Shown here one piece after another: positions 22,627-31,025 of a DNA stretch of 64,000 nucleotides. Source of the DNA: an uncultured Acidovorax sp. (GTDB lineage Bacteria > Pseudomonadota > Gammaproteobacteria > Burkholderiales > Burkholderiaceae_C). Under the pieces are notes generated by a model, which did no database searches, was not told the origin of the DNA, and worked only from the letters and a program-made list of their open reading frames with translations. The stretch spans positions 78,486 through 142,485 of the forward strand of contig CAJYHL010000036.1 of NCBI GenBank assembly GCA_913774625.1. The letters run 5' to 3'. A program made the translations under genes and the position numbers. Each line of letters opens with the position of its first letter. Position 1 is the stretch's first letter.

Positions 22627-23412
22627 TCAGTTCTTGCGCTCGAACACCAGATCCCAGACGCCGTGTCCCAGACGCAGGCCGCGGTTCTCGAACTTGGTGA
22701 GGGGCCGGTAGCCGGGCTGGGGCGAGTAGCCGCCGGAAGGCTGGCTGTTGGCGAGCTGCGGTTCGGCCGACAGCACTTCGAGCATCTGCTCGGCATAGGG
22801 CTGCCAGTCGGTCGCGCAGTGCAGGTAGCCGCCGGCTTTCAGCCGGGCCGCCAGCTTGGCGACCAGCGGCGGCTGGATGAGGCGGCGCTTGTTGTGCTTC
22901 TTCTTGTGCCAGGGGTCGGGGAAGAAGATGTGGATGCCGTCGAGCGAGGCGGGCGCCAGCATGTGGTCGATGACCTCGACCGCGTCGTGCTGCAGGATTC
23001 GTATGTTCTCGATGCCATGCTCGCCGATGCGCTTGAGCAGCGCGCCCACGCCGGGTTCGTGGACTTCGCAGCACAGGAAGTTGTCGTCCGGCCGCACGCG
23101 GGCGATGTGCGCCGTGGCTTCGCCCATGCCGAAGCCGATCTCCAGGATCAGCGGCGCCGTCCGGCCGAAGGTGGCCGGCGCATCGAAGGGCCGGGCGGCG
23201 TAGGGCAGCACGAAGCGCGGGCCCAGGTCTTCGAAGGCCTTGGCCTGGCCGGTAGTGGTGCGGCCGGCGCGGCGTACGTAGCTCTTGATGGTCTTGGGAT
23301 AGGCCACGCCCGCAGGAGCGCCAGGCGCATGGGGCGCATCGGAGGCTGCCGGGCTGGCGGTCTTGAGGGGGGATTCGGCGTTTTCGCCTACGGAGGAAGA
23401 AGTTTCATTCAC
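22627..23412 (-). CDS. trmB: tRNA (guanine-N7-)-methyltransferase
   Basis: This SAM-dependent enzyme makes m7G46 in tRNA. The SAM-binding motif [12 protein letters not shown] and the family motif [15 protein letters not shown] are intact, and the C-terminus TKFENRG also fits. A GTG at 23412 overlaps the gluQRS stop as GTGA, which suggests coupling. Another GTG at 23442 in frame is possible. Neither has a good Shine-Dalgarno sequence. The N-terminal 40 residues are low-complexity and not part of the fold. Confidence 0.95.
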   Translation of the reverse strand: MNETSSSVGENAESPLKTASPAASDAPHAPGAPAGVAYPKTIKSYVRRAGRTTTGQAKAFEDLGPRFVLPYAARPFDAPATFGRTAPLILEIGFGMGEATAHIARVRPDDNFLCCEVHEPGVGALLKRIGEHGIENIRILQHDAVEVIDHMLAPASLDGIHIFFPDPWHKKKHNKRRLIQPPLVAKLAARLKAGGYLHCATDWQPYAEQMLEVLSAEPQLANSQPSGGYSPQPGYRPLTKFENRGLRLGHGVWDLVFERKN

Positions 23413-24443
23413 GGTGACGGATTGTAGGTTCGCCGCCAGCACGCAACCCAGCTGCGGAGCGCATCCGCAATGGCCGGGCCTGCATCCGCCCCTGCTGCAG
23501 AGGCTGCGGCGGACCCGCCCGGCAGGCCCAGCGCCCGCGCGGCAGCGGCCAGCGCCTGCAGCGGATGGCGCGTGTCGATGGGCGGGGCGCCGTGCTGCTT
23601 CGACAGCTTTTCGCCATCGGCCGCGCGCACCAGCGGCACGTGCAAGTAGCGCGGCGTGGCCAGGCCCAGCGCGGATTGCAGCAGGATCTGGCGCGGCGTG
23701 TTGTCGGCCAGGTCTTCGCCGCGCACGATGTGGGTCACGCCCTGGTCGCCGTCATCGACGACCACGGCCAGCTGGTAGGCCCAGAGACCGTCGGCGCGGC
23801 GCAGCACGAAATCGCCCACCTGCCGGGCCACGTCCTGTGCCTGCAGGCCCAGGCGGCGGTCAGTCCAGTGGACGCCATCGTCTGCGATCGCGGGTCCGCC
23901 GGACTCCGTGACGTCGGCAGGTGCCGGAGCCCTGCCATGCTGAAAGGCGGTTGCCGCGAAGCGCCAGGCCCTGGCCGGCCGGCCCGCCAGCCCTTGCCGG
24001 CAGGTGCCGGGGTAGGGCAGTTCGCTGTGCCGCTCCCGCGTATGGCCGGCCGCGGCCAGCGCGGCTTCGATGTCGCGGCGCGTGCAGGCGCAGGGATAGG
24101 CGCGCGCCTGGGCGATCAGCCGGTCCAGTGCGGCCTGGTAGCACGCTCCCCGGGCCGATTGCCAGACGGGCGGCTCATCGGGCACCAGGCCGCAGGCGGC
24201 CAGCTGCTGCAGGATGGTTTCGGCCGCGCCCGGCACGCAGCGGGGCGTGTCGATGTCTTCGATGCGCACCAGCCAGCGCCCGCCGGGTGCGGCGCGCGCG
24301 TCGAGCCAGCTCGCCAGGGCGGCGACCAGCGAGCCCGCATGCAGCGGGCCGGTGGGCGACGGAGCGAAGCGGCCCACGTAGCGACCTGCCGGGGGCCGCG
24401 CGGCACGGTCGGAAGCGGAGGAAGAGGTCGGAACCGGCAGCAA
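23409..24443 (-). CDS. gluQ: Glutamyl-Q tRNA(Asp) synthetase
   Basis: This 344-residue protein is a truncated GluRS paralogue without an anticodon-binding domain. The HIGH-like motif lies in [20 protein letters not shown], and the KMSKS-like motif is KLSKQHG. CACTRRD and the downstream GTCR region include zinc-ligand cysteines. It attaches glutamate to queuosine at position 34 of tRNA-Asp. The start is a TTG at 24443 or a GTG at 24377 that would begin just before GRFAPSP. It precedes trmB, so the two form a small tRNA-modification operon. Confidence 0.93.
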   Translation of the reverse strand: MLPVPTSSSASDRAARPPAGRYVGRFAPSPTGPLHAGSLVAALASWLDARAAPGGRWLVRIEDIDTPRCVPGAAETILQQLAACGLVPDEPPVWQSARGACYQAALDRLIAQARAYPCACTRRDIEAALAAAGHTRERHSELPYPGTCRQGLAGRPARAWRFAATAFQHGRAPAPADVTESGGPAIADDGVHWTDRRLGLQAQDVARQVGDFVLRRADGLWAYQLAVVVDDGDQGVTHIVRGEDLADNTPRQILLQSALGLATPRYLHVPLVRAADGEKLSKQHGAPPIDTRHPLQALAAAARALGLPGGSAAASAAGADAGPAIADALRSWVACWRRTYNPSP

Positions 24444-24513
24444 GGCGACGGAAACTCAGGATCGAGAAAAAGAAGGAAAGGCGCCGGCCTGGGGTGGCCG
24501 GCGCGGCGCGGGT

Positions 24514-25647
24514 TCAGGCGATGGCGTCCAGCGCCAGTTCCAGCCCGGAAACGAAGGCGTCCTCCAGCCGGTGGCCCAGGCACCAGTCGCCGCACAGGCC
24601 GATGCCGGCCGCGGCGTTCCACAGGTGGCTCCGGCCCAGGGGCTGGCGGGTCTGCGCGTGGCGCCAGCGGCGCACCTCGGCATAGGTCGGCTCGGCGCGG
24701 ATGCCGGTCACTTCGGCGAAGCCCTTGAGCAGCTTGGCCAGCACCCGGGCCGCGTCGTCTTCCAGATGCTCGGTGGACCAGTCCGGGCTGGCCTGCACCG
24801 TCCAGCGCTCGACCTGCGTGCGGCCGGGCTTGGACGATTCGCGCGCCAGCCAGGCGATGCGGTGGTGCGTGCTGCGGGCCGCGTTCCACTGCGGTCCGAG
24901 CGTGGTCAGGCCCGGCCGCACGGCCTGGGCGAAGGCCAGCATCAGCGTCCAGCAGGGGGCGATGGCCACGGCCTGCAGGGCCTGGCCATCGGCGGCCGGC
25001 AGGTCGATGCCGGAGGATTGCAGCAAGGCGGCGGCGGCGGGCGCGGGCTGGCTCAGCAGCACGGCATCGAAGCCGGCATGCACGTGGACTGAGCCGTCGA
25101 GCGCGCCGGTGCGCACCTGCCAGCCGCCGGGGCGCAGCGGGTCGGCCTCGATGGCCACGGCCCGCGTGCCGGCCAGCAGCCGGCCGGCCTGCATCAGCGG
25201 CTGGGCCCAGGCGGCGACCAGCGCCTCCATGCCGGGCGCGGCCACCCAGTGGGCCTCGCCGGGCGGAGGCGAGGCGGCGGCCACGCGGCCGGCGGCGTCC
25301 AGCACGCGCACGGTGTTGGCGCTCCAGGGGCGGCACAGGCCGGGGACGGTGTCCAGAGCCTGCCGGAAGCGCGCATCGCGCACGGTGAAGTACTGGGCCC
25401 CGGTATCGAAGCCGCCGAAGGGCGATTCGAGCGTGGCGGTGCGGCCGCCGGGGCGGGACGATTTCTCGAACACCGTCACCTCGTGCCCGGCCTGCACCAG
25501 CGTGCGCGCGCAGGCCACGCCGGCCATGCCGGCGCCGATGACGGCGAAGCGGCGCGGCGCCGGGGCGTCTGCGGCGCTGGACGCTGCCTGAGCGTCCGGC
25601 TCGGAGCTTCGCAGCCGGCGCTGTGATCGGGGAACGGAAGAACGCAT
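24514..25647 (-). CDS. FAD/NAD(P)-dependent oxidoreductase, renalase-like
   Basis: This 377-residue protein has an FAD-binding motif VIGAGMAGVACARTL near residue 35, then a second signature FEKSSRPGGRTAT and FDTGAQYFT. The C-terminal LCGDWCLGHRLEDAFVSG closes the FAD site. This arrangement is that of the renalase/amine-oxidase-like group, which in bacteria oxidises misformed dihydronicotinamides. The start at 25647 has an AAAGG site. It may be cotranscribed with the downstream gluQ and trmB, but the 70-base gap is uninformative. Confidence 0.85.
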   Translation of the reverse strand: MRSSVPRSQRRLRSSEPDAQAASSAADAPAPRRFAVIGAGMAGVACARTLVQAGHEVTVFEKSSRPGGRTATLESPFGGFDTGAQYFTVRDARFRQALDTVPGLCRPWSANTVRVLDAAGRVAAASPPPGEAHWVAAPGMEALVAAWAQPLMQAGRLLAGTRAVAIEADPLRPGGWQVRTGALDGSVHVHAGFDAVLLSQPAPAAAALLQSSGIDLPAADGQALQAVAIAPCWTLMLAFAQAVRPGLTTLGPQWNAARSTHHRIAWLARESSKPGRTQVERWTVQASPDWSTEHLEDDAARVLAKLLKGFAEVTGIRAEPTYAEVRRWRHAQTRQPLGRSHLWNAAAGIGLCGDWCLGHRLEDAFVSGLELALDAIA

Positions 25648-25772
25648 GGAAGGCCCTTTCAGTGCAATCGATGGTGTGGGCAGCGCCGGCGGTGGCGCGC
25701 ACGCTGCGTGGCTGTCACTCTACACGCGCCGCAGCGGCGGCGGGCGGGTGGCAACCCGCGGGCCGAGGCCGA

Positions 25773-26711
25773 TCAGAGCGGCTGGTGGTTCTCCAGCAGC
25801 GCCCGGCGCGTGGCGGGCTTGCGCTGCTGCTCCAGCCACCACTGCAGCGCCTGTCCCGGCACCGAATGGCCCGGGCCGCCCCAGGCGTAATGCAGCCGCA
25901 CGGTGCGCGCGGACCGTGCCACGGCGCGCACCACCAGCCGGCCGGCAGCCACATGGGCCCGCGCCATCGGCTCGGGCAGGAAGCCGCCACCCAGCCCGCG
26001 CAGCAGCGCCTGCACCTTGGCCTGCATGGTGTCCACGGTGAGCACGTCCTGCCCGCCCAGGATGCCCATGGTCACGCTGCCCTTCTTGGCCGAGTCGGCC
26101 ACGGCGATCACCCGGTGTTCGCGCAGTTCCGCATCGCTCAAGGCATGGGTGCCCCGGCCCAGCGGATGGTGCGGCGCCACCACGAAATCGAACAGCATGT
26201 CGCCCAGCATTTCCTGCTGCAGCCCGGCCACGGTGCCGGGGTTGACGGCCACGCCCAGCGCCAGGTCGGCATGCCCGGCGGTCAGCGACTCCAGCGTGCC
26301 CGACAGGATGCCGTCGCGCAGCTTGAGCCGCGTGGGGGGCGACAGCGCGTAGAAGGCCTCGACCAGCTCCAGCACCGTGGTGGGGGAGATCACCCCGTCG
26401 ATGGACAGGGTCAGCTGCGGTTCCCAGCCCGTGCCCACGCGGCGCACGCGGTGGGCCACGGCCTCCACGTCGTTCAGCAGGCGGGCACCTTCGCGCAGCA
26501 GTTCGGCGCCGGCTTCGGTGGGGCGGGCCTGGCGGGCGCTGCGGTCGAAGAGCAGCACGTCCAGCGCATCCTCGATCTGGCGCACGCGGTAGGTGAGGGC
26601 GCTGGGCACCAGGCCCAGCTGGCGCGCCGCGGCCGCGAAGCTGCCCGAGCTGGCGATCACCTGCAGCATGAACAGATGTTCGGGCGTGAGGACGTCGCGG
26701 GCTTTTTGCAT
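25773..26711 (-). CDS. LysR-family transcriptional regulator
   Basis: This 312-residue regulator has a winged helix-turn-helix at about residues 10-68 (SSGSFAAAARQLGLVPSALTYRVRQIE) and a C-terminal periplasmic-binding-like effector domain. It is divergent from a flavodoxin/quinone reductase gene and pirin. A palindromic LysR-type box lies 16 bases before its own start, so it probably regulates itself and the divergent pair. The effector may be a quinone or electrophile, by analogy with similar LysR-flavoprotein-pirin loci; that is inference. Confidence 0.9.
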   Translation of the reverse strand: MQKARDVLTPEHLFMLQVIASSGSFAAAARQLGLVPSALTYRVRQIEDALDVLLFDRSARQARPTEAGAELLREGARLLNDVEAVAHRVRRVGTGWEPQLTLSIDGVISPTTVLELVEAFYALSPPTRLKLRDGILSGTLESLTAGHADLALGVAVNPGTVAGLQQEMLGDMLFDFVVAPHHPLGRGTHALSDAELREHRVIAVADSAKKGSVTMGILGGQDVLTVDTMQAKVQALLRGLGGGFLPEPMARAHVAAGRLVVRAVARSARTVRLHYAWGGPGHSVPGQALQWWLEQQRKPATRRALLENHQPL

Positions 26712-26726
26712 GGTGGGTCGATCCTA

Positions 26727-26743
26727 ATTCAATCTGTTTGAAT
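26727..26743. promoter_or_regulatory. LysR-type operator
   Basis: ATTCAA-N5-TTGAAT is a perfect inverted repeat that contains the T-N11-A LysR motif. It lies in the divergent region between the lysR gene and the flavodoxin gene, where an autoregulatory site is expected. Confidence 0.65.
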
Positions 26744-26876
26744 GATGACTTCAAGCCGCCTGCGCGCGCGGAGCTCCATGCCGGGCTACGCTGCGGATTG
26801 CAGGGGGCCGCGTGCCTGCCGCACGGCACTCCATCCTCGTTCCAACCATCATCTTTTCCCTGAGAGAGCACACACC

Positions 26877-27431
26877 ATGGCAAACATCGTCGTCGTCTTC
26901 CATTCCGGCTATGGCCATACCCAGCGCGTCGCCCAAGTGGTGGCCGAAGGTGCGGGCGCCAGCCTGCTGGCCATCGATGCCGAGGGCGAACTGCCCGAAG
27001 GCGGCTGGGAGCAACTCGCCGCCGCCGACGCCATCGTGCTGGGCACGCCGACCTACATGGGTGGGCCGAGCTGGCAGTTCAAGAAGTTCGCCGACGCCTC
27101 GTCCAAGGTCTGGTTCAGCCGCGGCTGGCAGGACAAGCTGTTCGCCGGCTTCACCAACAGCGCCAGCCTGAACGGCGACAAGGGCTCCACGCTGGCCTAT
27201 CTGCAGACGCTGGCTTCGCAGCACGGCGGCCTGTGGATCAGCCTGGGCCAGCTGCCTGCCAACAGCAAGGCAGCCACGCGCAGCCAGCCCAACAACCTGG
27301 GCGGCTCGGTCGGCCTGCTGGTGCAGTCGCCCTCGGATGCCAGCGCCGCCGAAATCCACCAGGGCGACCTGGACACGGCCAAGCTCTTCGGCCAGCGCGT
27401 GGCGGCCGTCACGGCCCGCCTGGCAGGCTGA
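26877..27431 (+). CDS. Flavodoxin-like NAD(P)H:quinone reductase / FMN reductase
   Basis: This 184-residue protein starts MANIVVVFHSGYGHTQRVA, where the phosphate of FMN binds, and continues with IVLGTPTYMGGPSWQFKKFAD, a WrbA-type segment. It is soluble and has no signal peptide. Members reduce quinones or FMN by two electrons to limit redox stress. The divergent LysR gene and the following pirin gene, 15 bases downstream, suggest one regulated stress unit. It is shorter than typical WrbA and lacks the usual WrbA C-terminus, so the precise subfamily is open. Confidence 0.85.
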   Translation: MANIVVVFHSGYGHTQRVAQVVAEGAGASLLAIDAEGELPEGGWEQLAAADAIVLGTPTYMGGPSWQFKKFADASSKVWFSRGWQDKLFAGFTNSASLNGDKGSTLAYLQTLASQHGGLWISLGQLPANSKAATRSQPNNLGGSVGLLVQSPSDASAAEIHQGDLDTAKLFGQRVAAVTARLAG

Positions 27432-27446
27432 CCGGCGCGTACCGCC

Positions 27447-28370
27447 ATGAGCGCCGCGCCACCGACCGCAGCTACATCCGCATCCGCTGCCGCGCTGCGG
27501 CTTTCGGGCCACGAAAAGGACCTGGGCGGCGGCTTCACCGTGCGCCGGCTGCTGCCGGCGCTGCAGCTGCGCTCGGTGGGCCCCTTCGTCTTCTTCGACC
27601 ATTTCGGGCCGGTGGCGGTGGAGCCCCAGGACGAGTACGACGTGCGGCCGCATCCGCACATCGGCCTGGCGACGGTGACCTACCTTTTTGAGGGCGCGAT
27701 CATGCACCGCGACAGCCTGGGCTCCGCGCAGCAGATCGAGCCCGGCGCCATCAACTGGATGACGGCCGGGCGGGGCATCGTGCATTCAGAGCGCCGGCCC
27801 GAGGCGCTGGCCCGGCGCAGCTACGTGAACCACGGCATCCAGCTGTGGGCCGCGCTGCCGGCGGCTGCGGAAGACTGCGCGCCGTCCTTCGTCCACACTC
27901 CGGCGGCCGACATTCCCGAGTGGTCCCAGAAAGGCGCGCGGGTGCGCGTGCTGGTGGGCGATGCCTTCGGCTGCCGCTCGCCGGTCGCCACGCTGGCTCC
28001 TGCGCTCTACCTGGACGTGCAGCTGCAGCCCGGCGCATCGCTGGCGCTGCCGCCGCTGGCGCAGCAGATGGCACTCTATCCGGTGGATGCCGACCTCTGG
28101 CTGGGAGGAGAGCTGCTGCCCGCCCACACCCTGGCCACGCTCGCGCCCGGCCAGGTCACGGCGCTGCGCGCGACGGAAGGCCGGGCGGTGCGCTGCATGG
28201 TGATCGGCGGCGATCCGCTGGACGGACCCCGCCACCTGTGGTGGAACTTCGTTTCGAGCAGCAAGGACCGCATCGTCCAGGCCGCGCAGGCCTGGGAGGA
28301 TCAGTCCATGGGCCGCGTGCCGGGCGAGACGGAATGGATCCCGCTGCCGCCCCGGCGCTTCAAGCCCTGA
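27447..28370 (+). CDS. Pirin family protein
   Basis: This 307-residue bicupin protein has the pirin metal site: two histidines in RPHPHIG, one in the following strand, and Glu in GIVHSE. A central NHGIQLWAALP segment is also diagnostic, and the C-terminus matches the pirin C domain. Some pirins are quercetin dioxygenases and others bind regulatory proteins; no role can be assigned. It follows the flavodoxin gene closely and is convergent with trhO. Confidence 0.93.
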   Translation: MSAAPPTAATSASAAALRLSGHEKDLGGGFTVRRLLPALQLRSVGPFVFFDHFGPVAVEPQDEYDVRPHPHIGLATVTYLFEGAIMHRDSLGSAQQIEPGAINWMTAGRGIVHSERRPEALARRSYVNHGIQLWAALPAAAEDCAPSFVHTPAADIPEWSQKGARVRVLVGDAFGCRSPVATLAPALYLDVQLQPGASLALPPLAQQMALYPVDADLWLGGELLPAHTLATLAPGQVTALRATEGRAVRCMVIGGDPLDGPRHLWWNFVSSSKDRIVQAAQAWEDQSMGRVPGETEWIPLPPRRFKP

Positions 28371-28386
28371 CTTGGGTGCCTGGCAG

Positions 28387-29148
28387 TCAACTGCCGGCTG
28401 CGGCGTCCCTGGCAGGGTTGGCCGACAGGTCGGTCTCCAGCACGCGCCGCTCGTCGAACACGAAGCAGCCGCCCTGGTAGTGGGCGCCATCGGTCAGCTC
28501 GAAGTACTTGAGGATGCCGCCTTCGAGCTGATAGACATGTTCCAGCCCTTCCTCGCGCATCAGGATGGCGGCCTTCTCGCAGCGGATGCCGCCCGTGCAG
28601 AAGCTCACCACCGTCTTGCCGGCCAGTTCGGCCTTGTGCTCGCGCAGCGCGGGCGGGAACTGCGTGAACTTGTCGATACGCCAGTCGATGGCACCCTCGA
28701 AGGTGCCGTGGTCCACCTCGAAGGCATTGCGCGTGTCCAGCGTCACCACCGGGCGGCCTTCGTCGTCGTGGCCGGCTTCCAGCCAGCGGCGCAGCGTGAG
28801 CGGGTCCACCGCCGGAGCGCGCCCCCCCGCGGGGCGGATGGCCGGGTGGTCCATGCGGATGATCTCCCGCTTGACCTTGACCAGCATCTTGCGGAAGGGC
28901 TGGCTGTCCGACCAGCTTTCCTTGGGCTCCAGCGGGGCGAAGCGCGCGTCTTCTTCCTTCAGGGCGGCGATGAAGCCACGCACCGCTTCGGCCGGGCCGG
29001 CGAGGAAGAGGTTGATGCCTTCCTCAGCCAGCAGGATGGTGCCCTTCAGGCCCCTCTCCAGGGCGCGCTCCAGCAGCCGGGGCTGCAGCACGTCGGCGTC
29101 CGGCAGGGGGACGAAAAGATAGCTCGAAATGTTGAGAACGTTGTTCAC
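28387..29148 (-). CDS. trhO: tRNA uridine(34) hydroxylase
   Basis: This rhodanese-fold protein (UPF0176/YceA) has an N-terminal ferredoxin-like domain and a rhodanese domain with the cysteine loop [13 protein letters not shown] short cysteine-containing tail ends in [10 protein letters not shown]. It hydroxylates U34 of certain tRNAs to ho5U using oxygen. The GTG at 29148 gives the family start [11 protein letters not shown]; a TTG at 29163 is possible. Neither has a clear ribosome-binding site. It is convergent with pirin, with 16 bases between them. Confidence 0.92.
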   Translation of the reverse strand: MNNVLNISSYLFVPLPDADVLQPRLLERALERGLKGTILLAEEGINLFLAGPAEAVRGFIAALKEEDARFAPLEPKESWSDSQPFRKMLVKVKREIIRMDHPAIRPAGGRAPAVDPLTLRRWLEAGHDDEGRPVVTLDTRNAFEVDHGTFEGAIDWRIDKFTQFPPALREHKAELAGKTVVSFCTGGIRCEKAAILMREEGLEHVYQLEGGILKYFELTDGAHYQGGCFVFDERRVLETDLSANPARDAAAGS

Positions 29149-29265
29149 GGCAGACAAAGGCAAATGGGCAGTCGCGGCGAAGGCGCCCGGCCCTGCGCAG
29201 CGGCCGGGCCATGCCGGGGCATGCGCGCCGCGCGACCGGGCCCTCGCGGGCCGGCCGCGAAGGGG

Positions 29266-30114
29266 TCACGAGGCGGGCGTCAGCAGCGTCGATTCGATCT
29301 TGTTGGCCAGCTGGGCGATCGCCAGGGCGGCCGGGCAGCCGGGCATCTGCAGCAGCAGCAGCTGGCGGCGCATGACGGCATTGCGCACCGACGGGTCGGC
29401 GGGAATGTCGCCCATGTGCAAGAGGCGCATGGGGCGGCCCGATTCGGTGCTGACGAAGCGGTCCAGCACCTGCTGCAGCTGGCTGGTGATGGCGCGGCCG
29501 TCGCCCGGGCGGGCGGCCTGGTTCACGATCATGCGCACGTGCTGGCGCTTTTGCTGCGTGGCCATCACCTTGATGGCCGCATAGGCGTCGGTGAGCGAGG
29601 TGGGCTCGGGCGTGGCCACGATCAGGACCTCGGAGGCCAGCGAGATCGAGAACAGCACCACGTCGGAGATGCCGGCGCCGGTGTCCAGCAGCACCACGTC
29701 GTAGCGTGGCGCCAGCGTCTGCAGCACCTGCATGAACTGGTTGCGCACCTCGGGCGTGAGGCGCGAATACTCGACCATGCCCGAGCCGGCCAGCACGGCG
29801 GAGAAACCGCCGGGCGCCTCGATCACGGCGTCTTCCAGCTGGGCCTTGCCCGTGAAGACGTCGTGCAGCGTGATCTTGGGATGCAGGTTCAGCACCACGT
29901 CCAGGTTGGCCAGGCCCAGGTCGGCGTCGAGCACCAGCACGCGCTGGCCGCGGCGGGTCAGCGCGGCCGCCAGATTGGCGGACACGAAGGTCTTGCCCAC
30001 GCCACCTTTGCCGCTGGTGATGGCGATGATGCGGGCGCCTCCGGGCTGCTTGCCCGTGTTGGAAGCGGACAGGCCTGCAGAGGCGGCGTTTTGGGGGGAC
30101 AGCGCGTCGGTCAT
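29266..30114 (-). CDS. MinD/FlhG-like P-loop ATPase
   Basis: This 282-residue ATPase has a deviant Walker A SGKGGVGKT, switch I and II regions (DADLGLANLDVVL and DTGAGIS), and VNQA. It is more like FlhG/FleN-type flagellar number regulators than cell-division MinD. A 20-residue low-complexity N-terminus precedes the fold. It is encoded 10 bases after a diguanylate cyclase gene on the same strand, so they are probably one operon and may act in the same motility or surface-attachment decision. No flagellar genes are present. Confidence 0.85.
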   Translation of the reverse strand: MTDALSPQNAASAGLSASNTGKQPGGARIIAITSGKGGVGKTFVSANLAAALTRRGQRVLVLDADLGLANLDVVLNLHPKITLHDVFTGKAQLEDAVIEAPGGFSAVLAGSGMVEYSRLTPEVRNQFMQVLQTLAPRYDVVLLDTGAGISDVVLFSISLASEVLIVATPEPTSLTDAYAAIKVMATQQKRQHVRMIVNQAARPGDGRAITSQLQQVLDRFVSTESGRPMRLLHMGDIPADPSVRNAVMRRQLLLLQMPGCPAALAIAQLANKIESTLLTPAS

Positions 30115-30124
30115 CTCTGGGCTT

Positions 30125-30898
30125 TCAATAGGCGCTGCCTGTGGAGGAATCCAATGGCGGAGGCACGTCGCCCCAGCCGGCGGGTGTGTAGAGGGGCCCG
30201 AACAACAGGCTCTTTTCTTCTGCGGTCACGGTGCTGTCGGGTTGGTCTTCGATACTGACTCGATTGCGTCCGCCGACTTTGGCCTTGTAGAGCTGGGCAT
30301 CGGCCCGCTCCGTCCACAGCAGCGTCGTGCTGCGGATCCATTGCAGTGCAAAGGCTCCGCCGATGCTGATGGTGACTCTCAACTCCACGGTGGACGAAAT
30401 CGGAATGGGCGTGCTCTCGACTGCCTGCCGGATGCGTTCCGCCACGGCCAGGCCGAAGCCCGCATGGCAGGCCGGCAGGACCACGGCGAATTCCTCGCCG
30501 CCGTAGCGGGCCAGGGTGTCCATGGGGCGCACGCAGGCATCCAGCGTGCGCGCGACGGACTGCAGAACCATGTCGCCGGCCATGTGGCCGTAGGTGTCGT
30601 TGACGCGCTTGAAGTTGTCGATGTCGAGCATCAGCAGCAAGGCGGATTCGCCCGAGCGCGTGACGCGGTCGATTTCCCTCTCCAGCACCGTCCGGAAATG
30701 CCGGCGGTTGGCCAGCCCGGTGAGCGGATCTTTCAGAGACAGCTCGCACAGGCAGTCGATGAGGCTCTGCAGGTAGTTGGCGGGGCTGTCCGAGCGCAAC
30801 GCCGCCTCGGAGCCCATCGATTGCACCACGAGAGCATGTGCCGTCGAGAGTCGCAGATCGTTCAAATGGACAGTGTTATGAGGCACGGATTCGGTCAC
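30125..30898 (-). CDS. Diguanylate cyclase (GGDEF domain)
   Basis: This 257-residue protein has a short N-terminal helix region (about 50 residues) and a complete GGDEF domain: KDPLTGLANRRHF, DIDNFKRVNDTYGH and ARYGGEEF. An I-site RxxD (RPMD) lies five residues before the GGEEF. It probably makes c-di-GMP and is product-inhibited. No membrane segment is visible. The gene is the first of the pair with the FlhG-like ATPase. The C-terminal 50 residues beyond the domain are Pro/Ser-rich. Confidence 0.9.
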   Translation of the reverse strand: MTESVPHNTVHLNDLRLSTAHALVVQSMGSEAALRSDSPANYLQSLIDCLCELSLKDPLTGLANRRHFRTVLEREIDRVTRSGESALLLMLDIDNFKRVNDTYGHMAGDMVLQSVARTLDACVRPMDTLARYGGEEFAVVLPACHAGFGLAVAERIRQAVESTPIPISSTVELRVTISIGGAFALQWIRSTTLLWTERADAQLYKAKVGGRNRVSIEDQPDSTVTAEEKSLLFGPLYTPAGWGDVPPPLDSSTGSAY

Positions 30899-31025
30899 GA
30901 AATGGCGGGCTGCAGCAGGGAACAGTCAGAGTGGCCCCAGTGTATCAGTGTGTTGCTTGCATGGTCATGCCCGGGATGTCAGCCAGCGCCGCTTTGCGCA
31001 GCCGCCGCGCGCGTTCTCCGCATCC

